Below are positions 62,364 to 64,000 of a stretch of 64,000 bases of DNA, piece after piece. Source of the stretch: an uncultured Aquimarina sp. GTDB taxonomy: Bacteria; Bacteroidota; Bacteroidia; Flavobacteriales; Flavobacteriaceae. The notes beneath the pieces were generated by a model. The model saw only the letters and a program-made list of their open reading frames with translations, did no database searches and was not told where the DNA came from. Numbering within the stretch: the stretch's first letter is position 1; each line of letters begins with the position of its first letter. The position numbers and the translations under genes were made by a program. The stretch lies in NCBI RefSeq assembly GCF_947495315.1, contig NZ_CANLYD010000001.1, positions 793,040 to 857,039 of the forward strand, given 5' to 3'.

Positions 62364-62533
62364 AACGTTTTATATATGTGTCGTAGCAGAGCAAAATGCT
62401 ACCCTAATTTTGGATAAATCTTCGCATTGGTTGCTAACTTTTGCTTTCTGCAAGCATTGCGCCTTACCAAAAATACAACTACCATTCGATTGATCACTTA
62501 ACTGCTATGATCACATATATGTTGTTGGCAATA
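62364..62533 (-). repeat. attC-like site, type A
   Basis: AACGTTTTATATATGTGTCG left, CTGCTATGATCACATATATG right, inner GCATTGGTTGCTAAC / GCAAGCATTGCGCC. Core GTTGGCAATA (62524-62533) has a perfect inverted partner at 63323-63332. Confidence 0.88.
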
Positions 62534-62534
62534 G

Positions 62535-62804
62535 TTATTTTTTCAACTGTCTATTTTTAACGACTGCGAAAACAAATACAATCAACACGTGAGTCAATAG
62601 GCAAATAGCCAATCTAAAGAGAAAACCTAATCCATACTCGTCGTGTTCCCAAATTGATTTTCCATAAATTAAGAACCCAACATATGCAATTATTAAAATT
62701 CCGTTTATGATGAAAAATTTATTGAACTTCTCCCAGCCAGAAAGCATATAAATACTTGCAATCCAAATAACAATTGGGACGAGTATGATTAATAATAGTT
62801 CCAT
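62535..62804 (-). CDS. Small membrane protein (89 aa)
   Basis: Three transmembrane helices cover most of the protein (LLLIILVPIVIWIASIYML; FFIINGILIIAYVGFLIYG; LAICLLTHVLIVFVFAVV). No family is recognised. It lies one base after the 62806 gene, in the same two-gene cassette. Confidence 0.65.
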   Translation of the reverse strand: MELLLIILVPIVIWIASIYMLSGWEKFNKFFIINGILIIAYVGFLIYGKSIWEHDEYGLGFLFRLAICLLTHVLIVFVFAVVKNRQLKK

Positions 62805-62805
62805 T

Positions 62806-63312
62806 TTACTCAGTCTTATTTTTGTTAGCTATCTTGAAGAAAATAGTTCCTAATTCGCTTTCTTTTGTCAGCTCAAAAATTTCAAGTAAAGAACATAAAC
62901 TTTCAGATTCCCAGGCATACTTTGAAAGGTTTTGATTATATCTATTCAAAAGTTTCTCAAGGTTTGATTGAGTTGTTATTCCGTTGATTTCCTTTTCTAA
63001 TACAAGAATAAACTCATTCAGATTATTTACTGAAGTTTTCCAATCTCCCCAATCATTTTCCGCTTCGAGTATCTTTTCCGCAATCTTTTTGTCAGTTTTA
63101 TTTTCAAATCGGTTTTCTTCTACCAAGTCAAATAATTTGTCAAAAGTCAGTAACGGGATTTCGGTCATATCATTAAGTTCTGATAAGTTTTCATTAACCA
63201 TTTTCTTTTCAGCAATGCGCTCTCCTTTCCAGAAAAATCTTTTTCCAATTTTCCTTAGATGTTTGTGCCATTCTATATCAGTTGTTAATTGACCTTTTCG
63301 TTTGTATCCCAC
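62806..63312 (-). CDS. Hypothetical protein (168 aa)
   Basis: A soluble helical protein (MGYKRKGQLTTDIEWHKHLRKIGKRF; LVEENRFENKTDKKIAEKILEAENDW). I do not recognise a family. It is followed by the small membrane protein gene; such a pair could be a soluble/membrane two-component unit, which is speculative. Confidence 0.6.
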   Translation of the reverse strand: MGYKRKGQLTTDIEWHKHLRKIGKRFFWKGERIAEKKMVNENLSELNDMTEIPLLTFDKLFDLVEENRFENKTDKKIAEKILEAENDWGDWKTSVNNLNEFILVLEKEINGITTQSNLEKLLNRYNQNLSKYAWESESLCSLLEIFELTKESELGTIFFKIANKNKTE

Positions 63313-63329
63313 TTTATCTAATTATTGCC

Positions 63330-63459
63330 AACGGTTTGTGTATGATTAGTTGCTAGAAAGTACGCGAGTACTTTCCGCCGTTGCTAAAGATAATTAATGC
63401 GAGTGAATTTCCGTTGAGGAAATTCCGCTGCAATTAATTCATACACCTTGTTAGCAACT
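63330..63459 (-). repeat. attC-like site, GTGTATGATTAGTTGC type
   Basis: AACGGTTTGTGTATGATTAG, hairpin GAAAGTACGCGAGTACTTTC, hairpin GAATTTCCGTTGAGGAAATTC, then ATTCATACACCTT and core GTTAGCAACT (63450-63459). The core has a perfect inverted partner AGTTGCTAAC at 63918-63927. Confidence 0.85.
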
Positions 63460-63464
63460 GTTCT

Positions 63465-63914
63465 TTAATTCTTTTTTGCAACTTCATTTGGGTCAAATCC
63501 GTACATGAATTTATTAAGCTGTCCATTCGAACTCTCAAGTCCGATAATGTCCATTAATTCCTCAAAATAAGTACAAACTCTTTCACGGTCTTCTGTGTCT
63601 AATTCCATATAAACATCGGAAAATCTAGAAAGTCCAATTCTAATTTTTTCTTGGTATTTTTTATCAGTTGGAGTATCAGATTCTGCAACGTTTTGAAAGT
63701 CAGATGCTACTTGATTAATCTTCTCTGTAAAAACCGGTCGCATTTTTTCGTCCGCAATTCCAGGATAATAATTTTCTTCTACGAATTTTTTCTTTGTGAT
63801 AAATTCCGCAAACTTTTCTTTCGCGTTTTCGGGTGTTTTCATTTCAGTTGCATTTTGTCCACAAGCAGATATAGTGAAAAAGAGTATAAATAATTTAATT
63901 TGATTCATGCGCAT
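63465..63914 (-). CDS. DUF4844 lipoprotein
   Basis: A 149-residue lipoprotein (lipobox TISAC, then GQN). The body is helical and fits DUF4844 (LSRFSDVYMELDTEDRERVCTYFEELMDIIGLESSNG). DUF4844 proteins are frequent in Bacteroidota accessory regions and uncharacterised. The unit has perfect inverted ends. Confidence 0.82.
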   Translation of the reverse strand: MRMNQIKLFILFFTISACGQNATEMKTPENAKEKFAEFITKKKFVEENYYPGIADEKMRPVFTEKINQVASDFQNVAESDTPTDKKYQEKIRIGLSRFSDVYMELDTEDRERVCTYFEELMDIIGLESSNGQLNKFMYGFDPNEVAKKN

Positions 63915-63924
63915 AATAGTTGCT

Positions 63925-64000
63925 AACGTCTCGTATATGAAAAGTAGCGCTGAAAATAAGCGATGACTTTTCGGATAAACACAAGCCGAATTTTTAAATT
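63925..64000 (-). repeat. attC-like site cut by the window edge
   Basis: AACGTCTCGTATATGAAAAG and GATGACTTTTCGG resemble the long-type site at 34031. The right half lies outside, so the array continues beyond base 64000. Confidence 0.7.

Noticed and set aside
38411..63459. The palindromes as ordinary rho-independent terminators
   Set aside because: They are long (60-240 bp), lack a T run after the stem, carry multiple inner stems, and their ends match across genes instead of across the stem. Real terminators in the window (6005, 21511, 25118) look quite different.
38411..63459. The palindromes as a CRISPR array
   Set aside because: Spacing is hundreds of bases to kilobases with genes between, repeats are of several types, and no cas genes are present.
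22300..64000. The palindromes as MITEs or REP elements
   Set aside because: Those have matching ends on each single element and target duplications. Here the two ends of one element usually differ beyond AAC/GTT, and there is one element per gene boundary.
1..64000. An integron integrase, attI, rRNA, tRNA, prophage or plasmid origin
   Set aside because: I looked for tyrosine recombinase motifs in all large frames and for RNA gene sequence by eye and found none; an integrase could still lie outside the window.

Overview
The window looks like the chromosome of a marine Flavobacteriaceae-type Bacteroidota, possibly Aquimarina-like (the genus is a guess). The DNA is AT-rich. The best promoters match the Bacteroidota -33 TTTG / -7 TANNTTTG pattern. 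Gene content fits too: LytTR regulators, an M56 sensor with a BlaI repressor, NTF2-fold lipoproteins, YwqK-repeat and DUF4844 proteins.

Left part (1 to about 22.3 kb) is ordinary chromosome. It holds gltB (running off the left edge) and gltD for glutamate synthase, then a LytS/LytTR two-component pair. Divergent from that pair is a four-gene cluster of secreted NTF2-fold proteins around an esterase-like protein whose nucleophile serine reads Phe. Next come an M56 (BlaR1-like) protease with twelve KIHN repeats and its BlaI-type repressor, a PLP dehydratase, a methyltransferase, a HbpS-like protein, a frameshifted DUF4287 gene, a sigma/anti-sigma pair, a fasciclin protein and small stress-type genes.

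Right part (about 22.3 kb to the end) is the unusual one. It is an array of short units, nearly all read on the minus strand, separated by about 35 imperfect palindromes of roughly 60-240 bp. Each palindrome starts with AACG and ends with GTT on the plus strand. The 10-14 bp beside AAC and GTT vary from unit to unit, yet the two ends of one gene unit are inverted copies of each other, while the two ends of one palindrome are not. That is what integron cassettes show: the outer core sites of attC pair in the excised circle. The core here (GTTAGCA, GTTGTAC, GTTGGCA and others) only partly fits GTTRRRY, and no integrase or attI is visible. I therefore call it an orphan, integron-like cassette array; this is an inference from layout. 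Cargo includes a six-gene NmrA/AraC operon, toxin-antitoxin pairs (ParDE, AbiEii with an HTH protein), two CPBP proteases, a GNAT, a methyltransferase, an agmatine-deiminase-like lipoprotein, a serine hydrolase and many small unknown proteins.

Two insertion sequences, one IS110/IS1111-type and one IS1182-type, both sit at the GTT end of such sites, and the IS110 open frame is broken at a classic slippery heptamer. A 207-bp block of sites is duplicated exactly 12,400 bp apart. Several cassette genes are frameshifted and several sites are half deleted, so the array shows both gain and decay. It continues past the right edge.
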